DNA from: Allobosea sp. 67-29
GTDB lineage: Bacteria > Pseudomonadota > Alphaproteobacteria > Rhizobiales > Beijerinckiaceae
Length of the DNA: 64,000 nt
Assembly: GCF_001898115.1 (NCBI RefSeq)
Contig: NZ_MKSQ01000005.1
Location: 461,222-525,221, forward strand
Reading direction: 5' to 3'
How positions within the stretch are numbered: the stretch's first letter is position 1; every line of letters starts with the position of its first letter. Of this stretch, positions 9,773 to 18,891 are shown one piece after another. The notes under the pieces were generated by a model. The model ran no database searches and was not told the DNA's origin. It saw only the letters and a list, made by a program, of their open reading frames with translations. The position numbers and the translations under genes were made by a program.

Positions 9773-9798
9773 CCGATGCGCCGTGCATGGCGCATCGG
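9773..9798. terminator. Hairpin between efeO and arginase genes
   Basis: CCGATGCGCC (9773-9782) and GGCGCATCGG (9789-9798) form a perfect 10-base stem around the 6-base loop GTGCAT. It lies after efeO and before rocF on the minus strand. No T-run follows, so it could be a weak terminator, an mRNA stabiliser or an operator dyad for the arginase gene. Confidence 0.5.
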
Positions 9799-9839
9799 TT
9801 TCCGCCTGTCGAGTGCCGTGCCGGCGTGACCGTTTCGTG

Positions 9840-10661
9840 TCAGCCCAGGCCGAGCACGCCGCGCAGCTTGGAAAGGTCCTCGGCCAGCGTGGTGATCATC
9901 GCGGCGAGCGCCTTGCGGTCGGCCTCGCTCAGCTTGTCGTAGGTCTCGAAGCCGCCATCCTTGAGCTTGTACTTGGCCAGCGTCTGGTCGACGGTCGCGA
10001 AATTGGCGTCGATCTTCTCGGCCAGCGCCTTGTCTTCCTTGACGACGAGCGGCCGCAGCAGGTCGACGATCTTCTTGGCGCCGTCGACATTGGCCTGGAA
10101 ATCCCAGAGATCGGTGTGGCTGTAGCGATCCTCCTCGCCGGAGACCTTGGTCGCTGCGACCTCCTCGATCAGCGCCGCCGCGCCGCCGACCATCTTGTCC
10201 GGCGGAACCGTCAGACCCTTGATGCGGCCCTGCAGTTCGGAGACGTCGGCCATCAGCCCGTCGGCGAAGGGGGCCAGACCCTCGGTGCTGTTCTTGGCGA
10301 AGAGCCCGTATTCGATGCGGTGGAAACCGGTGAACTCCGGGTCCTTCTCGGCCTTCTCGTGATCGTCGGCCCGCGAATCGATCTTGCCGTCGAGATCGCT
10401 GAACAGTTCCGCGACCGGTTCGATCATCTCGTAGGAGAAGCGTGTCGGCGCGTAGAGCGCCTTCGCCTTGGCGAGGTCGCCGGCCTTGACCGCATCGGTG
10501 AAGGCCTTGGTGTCCTTGACCAGCTTGTCGACGCCCTGCGAGACATAGAGCTTGTATTCGGCGACCGGGGCCACGAGGTCGAGCGGCGAGGCGGCCTGTG
10601 CCGGTCCGGCGAGGGCGGCGATCAGGCCGGCCCCGGCCAGCCATGCGAAACGCAAGCGCAT
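9840..10661 (-). CDS. efeO: EfeO iron-uptake protein, M75 (imelysin) domain only
   Basis: Periplasmic component of the EfeUOB iron importer. Residues 1-23 are a signal peptide (ending AQA). The rest is one M75 domain with the metal-binding HxxE in FHRIEYGLF (H114, E117) and the conserved [15 protein letters not shown] and GGFETYDKL blocks. Escherichia coli EfeO is about 375 residues with an N-terminal cupredoxin domain; this protein is 273 residues and lacks it. The start is one base after the efeB stop, so no missing 5' coding part can be hidden there. The absent domain is found at the C-terminus of EfeU in the same operon. This identification is firm; the functional split is inferred. Confidence 0.93.
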   Translation of the reverse strand: MRLRFAWLAGAGLIAALAGPAQAASPLDLVAPVAEYKLYVSQGVDKLVKDTKAFTDAVKAGDLAKAKALYAPTRFSYEMIEPVAELFSDLDGKIDSRADDHEKAEKDPEFTGFHRIEYGLFAKNSTEGLAPFADGLMADVSELQGRIKGLTVPPDKMVGGAAALIEEVAATKVSGEEDRYSHTDLWDFQANVDGAKKIVDLLRPLVVKEDKALAEKIDANFATVDQTLAKYKLKDGGFETYDKLSEADRKALAAMITTLAEDLSKLRGVLGLG

Positions 10662-10662
10662 A

Positions 10663-11982
10663 TCAGTCTCCTGTCTTGCGGGGGGAAGTCGCGGTCGAGG
10701 CCGGCGCGATGCCGCGCGCGGCCCGGATCAGCCCCGCGCCGAGATAGCTTCCGGCATCGGGCACCCCGGGCAGGGCGAAGAAATAGCCGCCGCCGACGGG
10801 CTTGATGTATTCCTCCAGCGGCTCGCCATCGAGCCGCTTCTGCACGGCGATGAAGCTGCGCTCGAGATCCTGCTGGAAGCAGATGAAGAGCAGCCCCATG
10901 TCGAGCTGGCCGGCCCGGGTGACGCCGTTGGAATAGTTGAACGGCCGGCGCAGCATGCGGCTGGCTTCCGTCTCCGGCCGGCGCGGGTTGGCAAGCCGGA
11001 TATGGGCGTCGAGCCTGGTGCGCTTGCCTTCGGGGTCGTCGGCGTAGCCCGGCGCGTCATATTCGCGATGGCCGCCGATTGGCGCGCCGCTCGCCTTCTC
11101 GCGGCCCATGATGTCCTGCTGCTCGCCGAGCGGCGTGCGGTCCCAGCGCTCGACGAAGTTGCGGATGATCCGGACCACCTGATAGCTGCCCTGTGCCGCC
11201 CATTCCGGCTCGTCCGAGCCGGGCTGGACCCAGACCAGCCCGTTCATCAGCGTCGCGTCGGCAGCGTCGGGATTGGCCGTGCCGTCTCGGAAGCCGAGCA
11301 GGTTGCGGGCGCTCTGCGCCGGCTCGCCCGGCTTCGGCTTCAGCACCGGCACCGTGCCCTCCTGCTTCCAGCGCAGCACCAGCAGGTCGGGCGCGTTCTT
11401 CAGGATGTCCCGCAATGCGTGGATGTTCGTATCGGCGGTGTTGGAGCAGATCTGCAGGAGCAGGTCGCCATGGCAGAGCGCTCCGTCCAGCGCATCATTG
11501 GGGAAGCGCCGCATCCGCTGCAGGCGCTTCGGCTTGTGCGAGGCCAGCCCGAAGCGCTCGTCGAAGAGCGACGCGCCGAGTGCGACGGTGATCGTGAGAT
11601 TGTCGGGCGCGATGACGGGGCCGAGGATGCCGCTGTCCGGCGGCGGGAAGCCTGGGTCGGCGGTCGGCGCGGGCCCGCCCTCGGTCAGGAAGGCGATGCG
11701 CTCGGTCAGCAGGCGGAAGAGCCGTTCGAGTTCGCCGGGCGAGGTCGCGGTGACGTCGAAGGCGGCGACGAGGCCGGTGGCCGGGCGCGGCGTGACGATG
11801 CCGGATTGATGGAGGCCGTAAAAGGGCTGGCGCTCGGCGGTCGTGTCGCTTTCGGGCGCCGCCGCTGGATTCTGTGTCGGCTCGCTGGCTGCCTTGGCGA
11901 GCGAGGCGCCGCCGAGGGCTGCTGCGCCGCCGGTCAGGAGCGAGCGGCGTGAGGGCGAGAAGGTCTGGCCGGTGCGGGTCAT
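10663..11982 (-). CDS. efeB: EfeB deferrochelatase / DyP-type peroxidase
   Basis: Tat-exported haem peroxidase of 439 residues, third partner of the EfeUOB system. The twin-arginine signal [15 protein letters not shown] is at about residues 11-25. The DyP signature GFRDGTANP includes the catalytic aspartate (D233), and the proximal haem histidine is probably H327 in [10 protein letters not shown]. EfeB-type enzymes oxidise ferrous iron or release iron from haem in the periplasm. The start overlaps the efeU stop by four bases (ATGA), consistent with translational coupling. Confidence 0.94.
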   Translation of the reverse strand: MTRTGQTFSPSRRSLLTGGAAALGGASLAKAASEPTQNPAAAPESDTTAERQPFYGLHQSGIVTPRPATGLVAAFDVTATSPGELERLFRLLTERIAFLTEGGPAPTADPGFPPPDSGILGPVIAPDNLTITVALGASLFDERFGLASHKPKRLQRMRRFPNDALDGALCHGDLLLQICSNTADTNIHALRDILKNAPDLLVLRWKQEGTVPVLKPKPGEPAQSARNLLGFRDGTANPDAADATLMNGLVWVQPGSDEPEWAAQGSYQVVRIIRNFVERWDRTPLGEQQDIMGREKASGAPIGGHREYDAPGYADDPEGKRTRLDAHIRLANPRRPETEASRMLRRPFNYSNGVTRAGQLDMGLLFICFQQDLERSFIAVQKRLDGEPLEEYIKPVGGGYFFALPGVPDAGSYLGAGLIRAARGIAPASTATSPRKTGD

Positions 11983-13808
11983 GATTTGCGCTCCGCCTCG
12001 GGCAAGGCGAGCGCCCTGCGCATGGCCGAAAGGTCTTCGCGCAGCGCGCGGATCGCGCCGCCCGGCTTGGCATCATGGGGCAGGGAGATGAGCACCGCTC
12101 TGGTCCGCGTCGCCAGATCGGGGTCGATGCGTGCCGTCAGCGGCAACAGCAGCTGCGCGATATGGCTCGCGGCCGCCACAGCCTCGGGGGAGACCGTCTC
12201 GCCGTCCTGGGAGGAGAGAAGCATGGCAGCGCCAGCCAGCATGGTGTCGGGCAGGACGGTGCGCTGGCTCAGAGCCGTGCGAAAAGCCTCGGCCGTGGGG
12301 CTGAGCTCGCCGGACGGTCCGCTCTCGTTGCCGGTCAGCGCGGCCTCGACCTTGCCGAACGACGCCTCGAGCTCGCCATCACCGGCCGTTGCCGGGCGCA
12401 AGGCGAGCAGGAGGGTAGCAGCGTCATGGCGGGCCTTGTCGGCAGCCGCCGCGTCGCCGGCGCCGCTGGCCTGCGCGAAAGCATCGAGTGCGGCGCCGAA
12501 GGCGGCGGAGCGCTCGCTCAGGAAGGCGCGATATTCGGCTGCCGGGCCGACCATGTCCATCAGCGTCAGGGCCGGGCGCGGCTGCCCCGTCGAGGCCTCG
12601 ACGATCAACCGCCCGCGCGGGGCGCCGAGCAATCCGCAGGTGATGGCGTATTCGCCGGGATGGAGCTGCGTCGTCAGCCGCCGCGACTGGCCTGGCGCGA
12701 TGTTCTCGCGCTCCTCCAGCACCATCACGCCGTCGAGGATTTCCCATTCCAGCACGCGCTCGCCGCGGTTGCTGACGACGAAGCTGGCCTTGCCCGCGGG
12801 AACCGTCAGCGTCGCGGGCTCGCAGGTCCGGTCGGTGATCGCGATGGCGATGTCGCTCTTGCCCGGCTCGACGGCACGCCGGTTGCCGGCGGCGTAGACG
12901 AAGGCGCCGATGCCACCGCAGACCAGCAGCAGCGTGGCGATGCCGGCGAGCTTCAGCCGCGGCGAGCGGCGGACTCCGGTCCGGGGCGCGATCGTCTGGG
13001 CCTGCTCGCCTCGACCTGAGGAGAGGAACAGCACGAGCATCGGGATCAGGAAGGCGAGATAGGCGATGACCTCGCCCAGCGCCGCCCGCTCCTGGTAGCC
13101 GAAGAAGCCGGAGAGGATTGCGCCCAGTGCGCTGTCGGCCGGCAGCACCGTGCCGAGATCGTAGACGCCCTGCTGGAGATGGTTCCAGAGCCCGGCCTCA
13201 TGCAGCGAGCGCACAGCGTTGGCGACCAGTCCGGCCGCGACGAACAGGATCAGGACGCCGGTCCAGCGGAAGAAGACGCGCAGGTTGAGCTTCACGCCGA
13301 GCGCATAGATGGCATAGCCGATGACGGCGGCTAGCAGGAGGCCGAGCCCGGCGCCGAGCGGAGGTGCCCAGCCGGCGTTCTGCTGGAAGATGGCGAGCAG
13401 GAAGAACACCGATTCCAGCCCCTCGCGCACCACGGCGAGGAAGGCGAGGCCGACGAGCGCGAAGCCCTGGTGCTCCCCGGCCAGCGCCGCATCGACGCCG
13501 GCCTGCAGCTCGCCCTTGATCGAGCGCGCCGCCCTGCGCATCCAGAACACCATCGAGGTCAGCATCGCGGCGGCGACAAGCCCGATGACGGCCTCGAACA
13601 GCTCCTGCCCGCGCTGCGGGAGTTCGCCGGCGACGATGTCGAGCGCGGCACCCGCCACAAGGCTGACGGCGCAGGCGAGGGCGACGCCGATCCACAGCGC
13701 CGGCAGCCATTCGCGCCGCCCGCTCCTGACCAGATAGCTCGCGACGATGCCGACGATCAGCGCGGCCTCGACGCCTTCGCGCAGCATGATGAGGAAAGGT
13801 ACGATCAC
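11979..13808 (-). CDS. efeU: EfeU ferrous-iron permease fused to a cupredoxin and an M75-like tail
   Basis: 609 residues, more than twice the usual EfeU length. Residues 1-265 are the FTR1-type permease with both iron-binding REGxE motifs (REGVE 10-14, REGLE 128-132) and about seven helices. A further helix (about 288-307) leads to a cupredoxin domain (about 316-404) with [20 protein letters not shown] and [10 protein letters not shown], which matches the N-terminal domain of E. coli EfeO. From 412 on, [20 protein letters not shown] aligns with the start of the M75 domain of the neighbouring EfeO, but no HxxE is present, so this is a degenerate M75-like tail. First gene of efeUBO, behind a candidate Irr box. 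Confidence 0.92.
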   Translation of the reverse strand: MIVPFLIMLREGVEAALIVGIVASYLVRSGRREWLPALWIGVALACAVSLVAGAALDIVAGELPQRGQELFEAVIGLVAAAMLTSMVFWMRRAARSIKGELQAGVDAALAGEHQGFALVGLAFLAVVREGLESVFFLLAIFQQNAGWAPPLGAGLGLLLAAVIGYAIYALGVKLNLRVFFRWTGVLILFVAAGLVANAVRSLHEAGLWNHLQQGVYDLGTVLPADSALGAILSGFFGYQERAALGEVIAYLAFLIPMLVLFLSSGRGEQAQTIAPRTGVRRSPRLKLAGIATLLLVCGGIGAFVYAAGNRRAVEPGKSDIAIAITDRTCEPATLTVPAGKASFVVSNRGERVLEWEILDGVMVLEERENIAPGQSRRLTTQLHPGEYAITCGLLGAPRGRLIVEASTGQPRPALTLMDMVGPAAEYRAFLSERSAAFGAALDAFAQASGAGDAAAADKARHDAATLLLALRPATAGDGELEASFGKVEAALTGNESGPSGELSPTAEAFRTALSQRTVLPDTMLAGAAMLLSSQDGETVSPEAVAAASHIAQLLLPLTARIDPDLATRTRAVLISLPHDAKPGGAIRALREDLSAMRRALALPEAERKS

Positions 13809-13859
13809 GGCGAACCAGCTACGATGCGCGTCGCGGGCGCTGCCGTCCGCGGCACAGAT

Positions 13860-13883
13860 GCCCCGTGCCTAGGCATCCGGGGC
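13860..13883. promoter_or_regulatory. GC-rich dyad in the efeU leader
   Basis: The palindrome TGCCTAGGCA (13866-13875) is flanked by GCCCC (13860-13864) and GGGGC (13879-13883), forming a hairpin-capable leader between the Irr-like box and the efeU start at 13808. It could be an operator or a leader structure; no riboswitch fold was recognised. Confidence 0.4.
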
Positions 13884-13908
13884 GCGCAGGTCAACCGAAA
13901 CCGTTCAC

Positions 13909-13925
13909 TTTAGAACGATGATAAA
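13909..13925 (-). promoter_or_regulatory. Candidate Irr box (iron control element) upstream of efeUBO
   Basis: On the minus strand the 17 bases read TTTATCATCGTTCTAAA. The iron control element bound by Irr in alphaproteobacteria is TTTAGAA-N3-TTCTAAA, and 12 of the 14 fixed positions match, including the entire right half. It lies about 100 bases upstream of the efeU start and in front of an iron-uptake operon. Consensus recalled from the Irr literature; not scanned against the genome. Confidence 0.65.
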
Positions 13926-13993
13926 CTACTGAAATCGCTGATGTTCTTGCCTCGGTGCCTCGCGAATTCTACCGCCCGCGAGGCAGCGCGCCC

Positions 13994-15376
13994 TCATGGC
14001 CGCTTCAGCAGAATCATCTTGTCCTGCGTCATGTCGTGCATGGTGTAGGGGATGCCGCCGGTGCCGTAGCCCGAGACGCGCCGCCCGGCAAACGGCATCC
14101 AGTCGACGCGGAAGCTGGTCGGGTCATTGATCATCACCGCCGAGGCCTCCAGCCGGTTCGCGGCCCGGAGCGCGACATCGATGTCCTGCGCGAAGATGCT
14201 CGACTGGAACGAGACCGGCAGCGAATTCGCACGGGCGATGGCGTCGTCGAGCTCGCGAAAGCGGTAGATCGCGACGGCCGGTCCGAAGATCTCCTCCCGC
14301 GAGATGCGGGCTTCCGGCGCGGGATCGACCAGCACGGCGGGCTCCAGCGTCGTCTCGGACAGGCGCCTGCCACCGGTCAGCAGCTTCGCGCCGCCCTTGA
14401 CCGCCTCGTCGATCCAGGAGGCGACGCGGTCGGCCTCCTTCGGCGTGATCAGCGGCCCCACCTCCGTGTCCTTCAGCGTCGGGTCGCCGGTGCGCAGCGA
14501 CTTCACCCGGGCGACCAGCCGCTCGGTGAAGTCGTTGACGATGGAGTCGTGCACGTAGATGCGCTGCGTCGACACGCAGACCTGCCCGGCATGGTAGTAG
14601 CCGCCCTTCACCAGCGGTTCGATGATCGCGTCGAGCTTGGCGCTCTTGTCGACGATCGCCGGGGCGACGCCGCCATGCTCCAGCGCCGAGCGCGCGCCGG
14701 GCGCAAGCTTCGAATGCAGATACCAGCCGACCTTGGCCGAGCCGATGAAGCTGAGGAATGCGATGCGCGGATCGGTAGCGAGCTTTTCGGCCAGCGCGGT
14801 CTCGGCGGGCACGAAGCTCTGGCACCAGGCCTCGGGCAGCCCCGCCTCATGCACCAGCTTGACGAAGTCGAGGCAGGAGAGCGGCGTCGTGCCGGCCGGC
14901 TTGACGATGACCGGGCAGCCGGTGGCGATCGCCGGCGCGACCTGATGGACGATCAGGTTGAGCGGGTGGTTGAAGGCCGAGATCGCGGCGACGATGCCGA
15001 TCGGCTCCTTGGTTGTGAAGGCCCAGCGTCCGTCCGCTGCGGCCGAGAGCCCCATCGGGATCTCGCGGCCGGCGAGGTTGCGCAGTTCGTCGGCGGCGTT
15101 GTGGACGCCGTCGATGGCGCGGTTCGTCTCGACGATCGCATCCGGCAGGGGCTTGCCGCCTTCGCGTGCGATCTGCATGGCGAAATGGTCGCGCCTGGCC
15201 TCCATCAGCCCGGCGAGCTTGCGCAGGATCGCGATGCGCTGATGCGGCTTCAGCCAGGCGTCGCGGTTCGCGAAGACCTGCTGCGCCGCCTGCAGCTTGC
15301 GTTCGAGTGCGGCCTCGTCGTCGGTCTCGATCTCGGTGATCGGCGCGCGGTCATAGGCCTGAACAACCTGGAGCAT
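13994..15376 (-). CDS. NAD(P)-dependent aldehyde dehydrogenase
   Basis: Aldehyde dehydrogenase of 460 residues. The active-site cysteine is C267 in GQVCVST, the general base glutamate E233 in ALEHGG, and the oxyanion asparagine N136 in FNHPLN. The protein lacks the long N-terminal arm of betaine-aldehyde enzymes and is closer to the short succinate-semialdehyde/lactaldehyde-like group. It follows the ThDP enzyme gene by 36 bases on the same strand, so the two form an operon. A 2-oxo-acid decarboxylase followed by aldehyde oxidation is the simplest joint pathway, but the substrate is not known. Confidence 0.9.
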   Translation of the reverse strand: MLQVVQAYDRAPITEIETDDEAALERKLQAAQQVFANRDAWLKPHQRIAILRKLAGLMEARRDHFAMQIAREGGKPLPDAIVETNRAIDGVHNAADELRNLAGREIPMGLSAAADGRWAFTTKEPIGIVAAISAFNHPLNLIVHQVAPAIATGCPVIVKPAGTTPLSCLDFVKLVHEAGLPEAWCQSFVPAETALAEKLATDPRIAFLSFIGSAKVGWYLHSKLAPGARSALEHGGVAPAIVDKSAKLDAIIEPLVKGGYYHAGQVCVSTQRIYVHDSIVNDFTERLVARVKSLRTGDPTLKDTEVGPLITPKEADRVASWIDEAVKGGAKLLTGGRRLSETTLEPAVLVDPAPEARISREEIFGPAVAIYRFRELDDAIARANSLPVSFQSSIFAQDIDVALRAANRLEASAVMINDPTSFRVDWMPFAGRRVSGYGTGGIPYTMHDMTQDKMILLKRP

Positions 15377-15412
15377 GGTCGTCTCCTTCGGGGAATGCGG
15401 TGAGCGCGAGGG

Positions 15413-17068
15413 TCAAGCCAGATCGACGTCCGGCACCTTGTTCCTGAGTTCCTCGACGAGGACGCGCGTATTCTCGGAATAATCGATCGGGCAGTCGACG
15501 AGATGGACGCCGCCGCCCTTGAAGGCCGCTTCCAGCGTCGGCGCCAGCGCTTCGGCAGAAGTCACGCGCGAGCCCTTGGCGCCATAGGCCTCGGCATAGC
15601 GCACGAAGTCGGGATTGCCGAAGGTCATGCCGAAATCGGGGAAGCTGTCGACGGCCTGCTTCCAGCGGATCATGCCGTAGGCGCCGTCGTTGAGCACGAG
15701 CACGACGAGGTCGAGCTTGAGCCTGACCGCGGTCTCCAGCTCCTGCGAGTTCATCATGAAACCGCCGTCGCCGCACACCGCCATGACGCGCCGCTTCGGA
15801 TGCAGCATGGCCGCCATCATCGCCGAGGGCAGCCCGGCCCCCATCGTCGCCAGCGCATTGTCGAGCAGCAGCGTGTTGGCGACATGGGTGCGGTAGTTCC
15901 GCGCGAACCAGATCTTGTACATGCCGTTGTCGAGGCAGACCATGCCGTCCTCAGGCATCACCGCGCGCACGTCGTGGACGAGCCGCTGCGGCGTCACCGG
16001 GAAGCGGTCTTCCTCGGCGCGGTCGTTGATCTTCGCCAGGATGCGCTGGCGCAGCTCGAGCGTCTTCGTCTGCTCGGGCAGCTTGCCGCCGAGCCGCTCC
16101 GCCAGCGCCGTCACGCTCGCGCCGATATCGCCGACCACCTCGGCATCCGGATGGTAGACCTGTTCGACGGTGGCCGACTGGTAGCCGACATGGATCACCT
16201 TCGGCCCGCCGGCCGAGCGCATCAGGAAGGGCGGCTTCTCGACCGTGTCGTGGCCGATGGCGATGATCAGATCCGCCGCGGCGACGGCCTCGTGGACATA
16301 GTCCCCCTCCGAAAGGGCGGCGGTGCCCAGATAGAGGTTCGAGCCGCCCGTGACGGCGCCCTTGCCCATCTGCGTGTTGAAGAACGGCACGCCGAGCCGG
16401 CGCACGAAGGCCGAGAGCGGCTCGACCAGGCGCGGCCGGTTGCCGGCGGCGCCGATCATCACCAGCGGGCGCTTCGCGGCGAGGATCATCTGCGCCGCGC
16501 GGTCGAGCGCGCTCCCCGGCGCGACCGGCTGGTCGAGCGGATGGACCGGGATCACCGGGACATCCTCGATCTCCTCGGCGGCGACGTCCTCCGGCAATTC
16601 GAGATGGACCGGCCCCGGTCTCTCCTCCATGGCGACGCGGAAGGCATCGCGCACCGTCGCGGGAATGCTGGCCGGGCTGACGATCTGGCGGGTCATCTTG
16701 GTCAGCGGCCGCATCGAGGCGACGACGTCGACGATCTGGAAGCGCGCCTGCTTGGCGGTCATGATCGCCTTCTGCCCGGTGATCAGGATCATCGGCATCG
16801 CGCCGAGATGGGCATAGGCCGCGCCGGTCGAGAAATTGAGCGCGCCGGGGCCGAGCGTCGCCAGGCAGACGCCGGGCTTGCCGGTGAGCCGGCCATGGGT
16901 CGCGGCCATGAAGGCGGCGGCCTGCTCGTGCCGGGTCAGCACCAGCTCGATCTTCGAGCGCCGCAGGGATTCGAGCACGTCGAGGTTTTCCTCGCCCGGA
17001 ACCCCGAAGACGCGCTCGACGCCCTCGTTCTCCAGTGCCTCGACCAGAAGATCCGAACCCTTCTTCAT
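15413..17068 (-). CDS. Acetolactate synthase large-subunit family ThDP enzyme
   Basis: 551-residue thiamine-diphosphate enzyme with N-terminal pyrimidine-binding, central and C-terminal pyrophosphate-binding domains. The catalytic glutamate is E48 in RHEQAAAFMA, and the ThDP-Mg motif begins GDGGFMMN at residue 433 and closes at LVLND near 461. No regulatory small-subunit gene is adjacent, so it is probably a catabolic or specialised member rather than biosynthetic IlvB. I start at ATG 17068 because MKKGSDLLVEALENEG is where the family begins and GAAAGG lies upstream; an ATG at 17107 would add 13 atypical residues. The aldehyde dehydrogenase gene follows in the same operon. Confidence 0.88.
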   Translation of the reverse strand: MKKGSDLLVEALENEGVERVFGVPGEENLDVLESLRRSKIELVLTRHEQAAAFMAATHGRLTGKPGVCLATLGPGALNFSTGAAYAHLGAMPMILITGQKAIMTAKQARFQIVDVVASMRPLTKMTRQIVSPASIPATVRDAFRVAMEERPGPVHLELPEDVAAEEIEDVPVIPVHPLDQPVAPGSALDRAAQMILAAKRPLVMIGAAGNRPRLVEPLSAFVRRLGVPFFNTQMGKGAVTGGSNLYLGTAALSEGDYVHEAVAAADLIIAIGHDTVEKPPFLMRSAGGPKVIHVGYQSATVEQVYHPDAEVVGDIGASVTALAERLGGKLPEQTKTLELRQRILAKINDRAEEDRFPVTPQRLVHDVRAVMPEDGMVCLDNGMYKIWFARNYRTHVANTLLLDNALATMGAGLPSAMMAAMLHPKRRVMAVCGDGGFMMNSQELETAVRLKLDLVVLVLNDGAYGMIRWKQAVDSFPDFGMTFGNPDFVRYAEAYGAKGSRVTSAEALAPTLEAAFKGGGVHLVDCPIDYSENTRVLVEELRNKVPDVDLA

Positions 17069-17216
17069 CGCCAGCAGCCTTTCATGGAGCCCCGTCCGCC
17101 GGACCAAGGCTAGGCGCTGGACCTAGGAAGGCAACCGTCGAGTTGCGAGCGGCGGCAACGCATGGCGGCCGCGCCCGGGGCGCAGCGGCGTGATGCGCGA
17201 CGACGGGCCCCTCCGC

Positions 17217-18005
17217 TCAGGCGGCCTGCGAGAGCCCGATCTCGAAGGGGCTGAATTCGACCGCGCCGCCCTTCACCGTGACCAGCGTGTTGCAGGGCAG
17301 GGCCTGCCAGCATTCCCGCGCCGCGTCGACCGGCTCGGAGGCGATGACGACGCTGTCCGGCTTCGCGCAGACATAGAGGCTCGGCGGGCGGGCGTCGGAC
17401 GACCAGCGCACGGCATGGATCGTCTCGCCATCCGCCAGGGCCGCCGCGCAGCGCAGCGGCTCGCGCGTGCCGGCCTCCTGCATCAGCGCGAGCGCGTCGG
17501 ACAGCGCCGCGGCGAGGGCGGCGCCGGCCGAAAGCCCGTGCGCCAGATGCGCGATCGCGAGCAGGAAGATCGCCTCGGAATCCGTCGTGCCCGCCCTCAT
17601 GCCATAGAGCGAATCCGGGATCAGGCCCTCCAGCTTGCGGCGGATCGCGCCATAGCCGCCGATCTGGCCGTTATGCATGAAAAGGTAGCGGCCATGGACG
17701 AAGGGGTGGCAGTTGGCCCGCGTCGTCGCCGTGCCGGTCGCCGCCCGGACATGGGCGAAAAACAGATGCGAGCGCACCTGCCTCGCGATCGAGAGCAGGT
17801 TCTCGTCGGACCAGGCGGGCCGGACCTCGCGATACTGCCCCGGCTCCGAGCGCTCGCCATACCAGCCGACGCCGAAGCCGTCGCCGTTGGTACCGGTCTT
17901 GGCCTCCTCGGCATGCAGCGACTGGTGGATCAGCGAATGGCAGGGCGAGGCGACGAAATCCTCGAGGAAGACCGGGACGCCTGAATAGGCGAGGAAGCGG
18001 CACAT
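17217..18005 (-). CDS. Class II glutamine amidotransferase (EgtC/YafJ-like)
   Basis: 262-residue Ntn-hydrolase of the class II glutamine amidotransferase type. The nucleophile is C2 of MCRFLAYSG after removal of Met1, with the glutaminase elements NGDGFGVGWY (about 40-49) and HVRAATG. It resembles E. coli YafJ and the EgtC gamma-glutamyl hydrolase of ergothioneine synthesis, but no other ergothioneine gene is nearby, so the substrate is open. It is a stand-alone glutaminase domain without a synthase. It is divergent from the TRAP transporter operon. Confidence 0.88.
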   Translation of the reverse strand: MCRFLAYSGVPVFLEDFVASPCHSLIHQSLHAEEAKTGTNGDGFGVGWYGERSEPGQYREVRPAWSDENLLSIARQVRSHLFFAHVRAATGTATTRANCHPFVHGRYLFMHNGQIGGYGAIRRKLEGLIPDSLYGMRAGTTDSEAIFLLAIAHLAHGLSAGAALAAALSDALALMQEAGTREPLRCAAALADGETIHAVRWSSDARPPSLYVCAKPDSVVIASEPVDAARECWQALPCNTLVTVKGGAVEFSPFEIGLSQAA

Positions 18006-18040
18006 GCAGGGCTCGAATCAGTCGCGCGCAAGGGCTGTTG

Positions 18041-18060
18041 GCGGGGAATAATATTCTGCA
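18041..18060. promoter_or_regulatory. AT-rich dyad in the divergent GATase / TRAP promoter region
   Basis: GAATA (18046-18050) and TATTC (18052-18056) form a perfect small palindrome around A18051, in the most AT-rich part of the 289-base gap 18006-18294. It probably lies in the promoters of the two divergent units. No other feature is recognised in the gap. Confidence 0.35.
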
Positions 18061-18294
18061 GAAATGAATGGCGACATAATGATCGATCCCCGTCGCCGAT
18101 CGTCGCTGTCGCGGCCGGCCGCGCCGTTCCGGCTCTTTCGCCCCGCAGGATGCGTCTTTCGTCCAATGGATGAGGCGCTACCCGTCTTGCGCCCCGGCAT
18201 GCGCTCCTATACCGATCCACCCCACCAACAGCGCATAACCGGCAGACGGGCGAAGCATGACCGGGCCATGGCGCAACGCACTGGGAGCGGGACT

Positions 18295-18891
18295 GTGAAG
18301 GGCCTCCTTGCAATCAGCCGGGTCATCGACGCGGTCAATGGCTTCATCGGCAGGAAGATTGCCTGGCTGATTCTGGTCGCCGTGCTCGTGGCGGCGGTGA
18401 ACGCGATCATCCGCAAGGTCTTCAACGTCTCGTCCAACGCCTGGCTCGAGCTGCAGTGGATGCTGTTCGGCGCCGTCTTCCTGATGTGCGCATCCTGGAC
18501 GATGCAGGTGAAGGAGCACATCCGCATCGACATCGTGAACAACCTGCTGCCGCGGCGCCTGCGGCACTGGATCGAGCTGCTCGGGCACCTGATCTTCCTG
18601 ATGCCGTTCTGCGTGCTGATCGTCTACCATTCCTGGCCGTTCTTCCTGCGCTCCTACGAGATCAACGAGCAATCGCTCTCGGCCGGCGGCCTGCCGCAAT
18701 GGCCGGCGAAGGGTCTCGTCGTGGTCGGCTTCCTGATGCTAACCTTCCAGGGCATCTCCGAGATCATCAAGCAGATCGCGATCATGCGCGGGGACCTGGC
18801 CGACGACGACGTCCATGGCGGCCATGCCGCCGCGGAAGCGGAAGCCCAGCGCCTGCTTGATCAAGCCAAGGAACAGGGCCTCGCCTCGTGA
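18295..18891 (+). CDS. TRAP transporter small permease (DctQ)
   Basis: Small membrane subunit of a tripartite ATP-independent periplasmic transporter, about 198 residues with four helices. The DctQ-typical segment NAWLELQWMLFGAVFL and the following charged loop QVKEHIRIDIV are clear. I start at GTG 18295, which has GGGAG at 18282-18286 upstream; ATG 18268 has no purine-rich site, and the open frame reaching back to 18064 encodes an arginine-rich stretch unlike the family. The stop overlaps the DctM start by four bases (GTGA). Confidence 0.88.
   Translation: MKGLLAISRVIDAVNGFIGRKIAWLILVAVLVAAVNAIIRKVFNVSSNAWLELQWMLFGAVFLMCASWTMQVKEHIRIDIVNNLLPRRLRHWIELLGHLIFLMPFCVLIVYHSWPFFLRSYEINEQSLSAGGLPQWPAKGLVVVGFLMLTFQGISEIIKQIAIMRGDLADDDVHGGHAAAEAEAQRLLDQAKEQGLAS

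Noticed and set aside
18064..18294. N-terminal extension of the TRAP DctQ gene
   Set aside because: The extra 77 codons are arginine- and proline-rich, have no helix and precede a GTG with a good ribosome site at the family-typical start.
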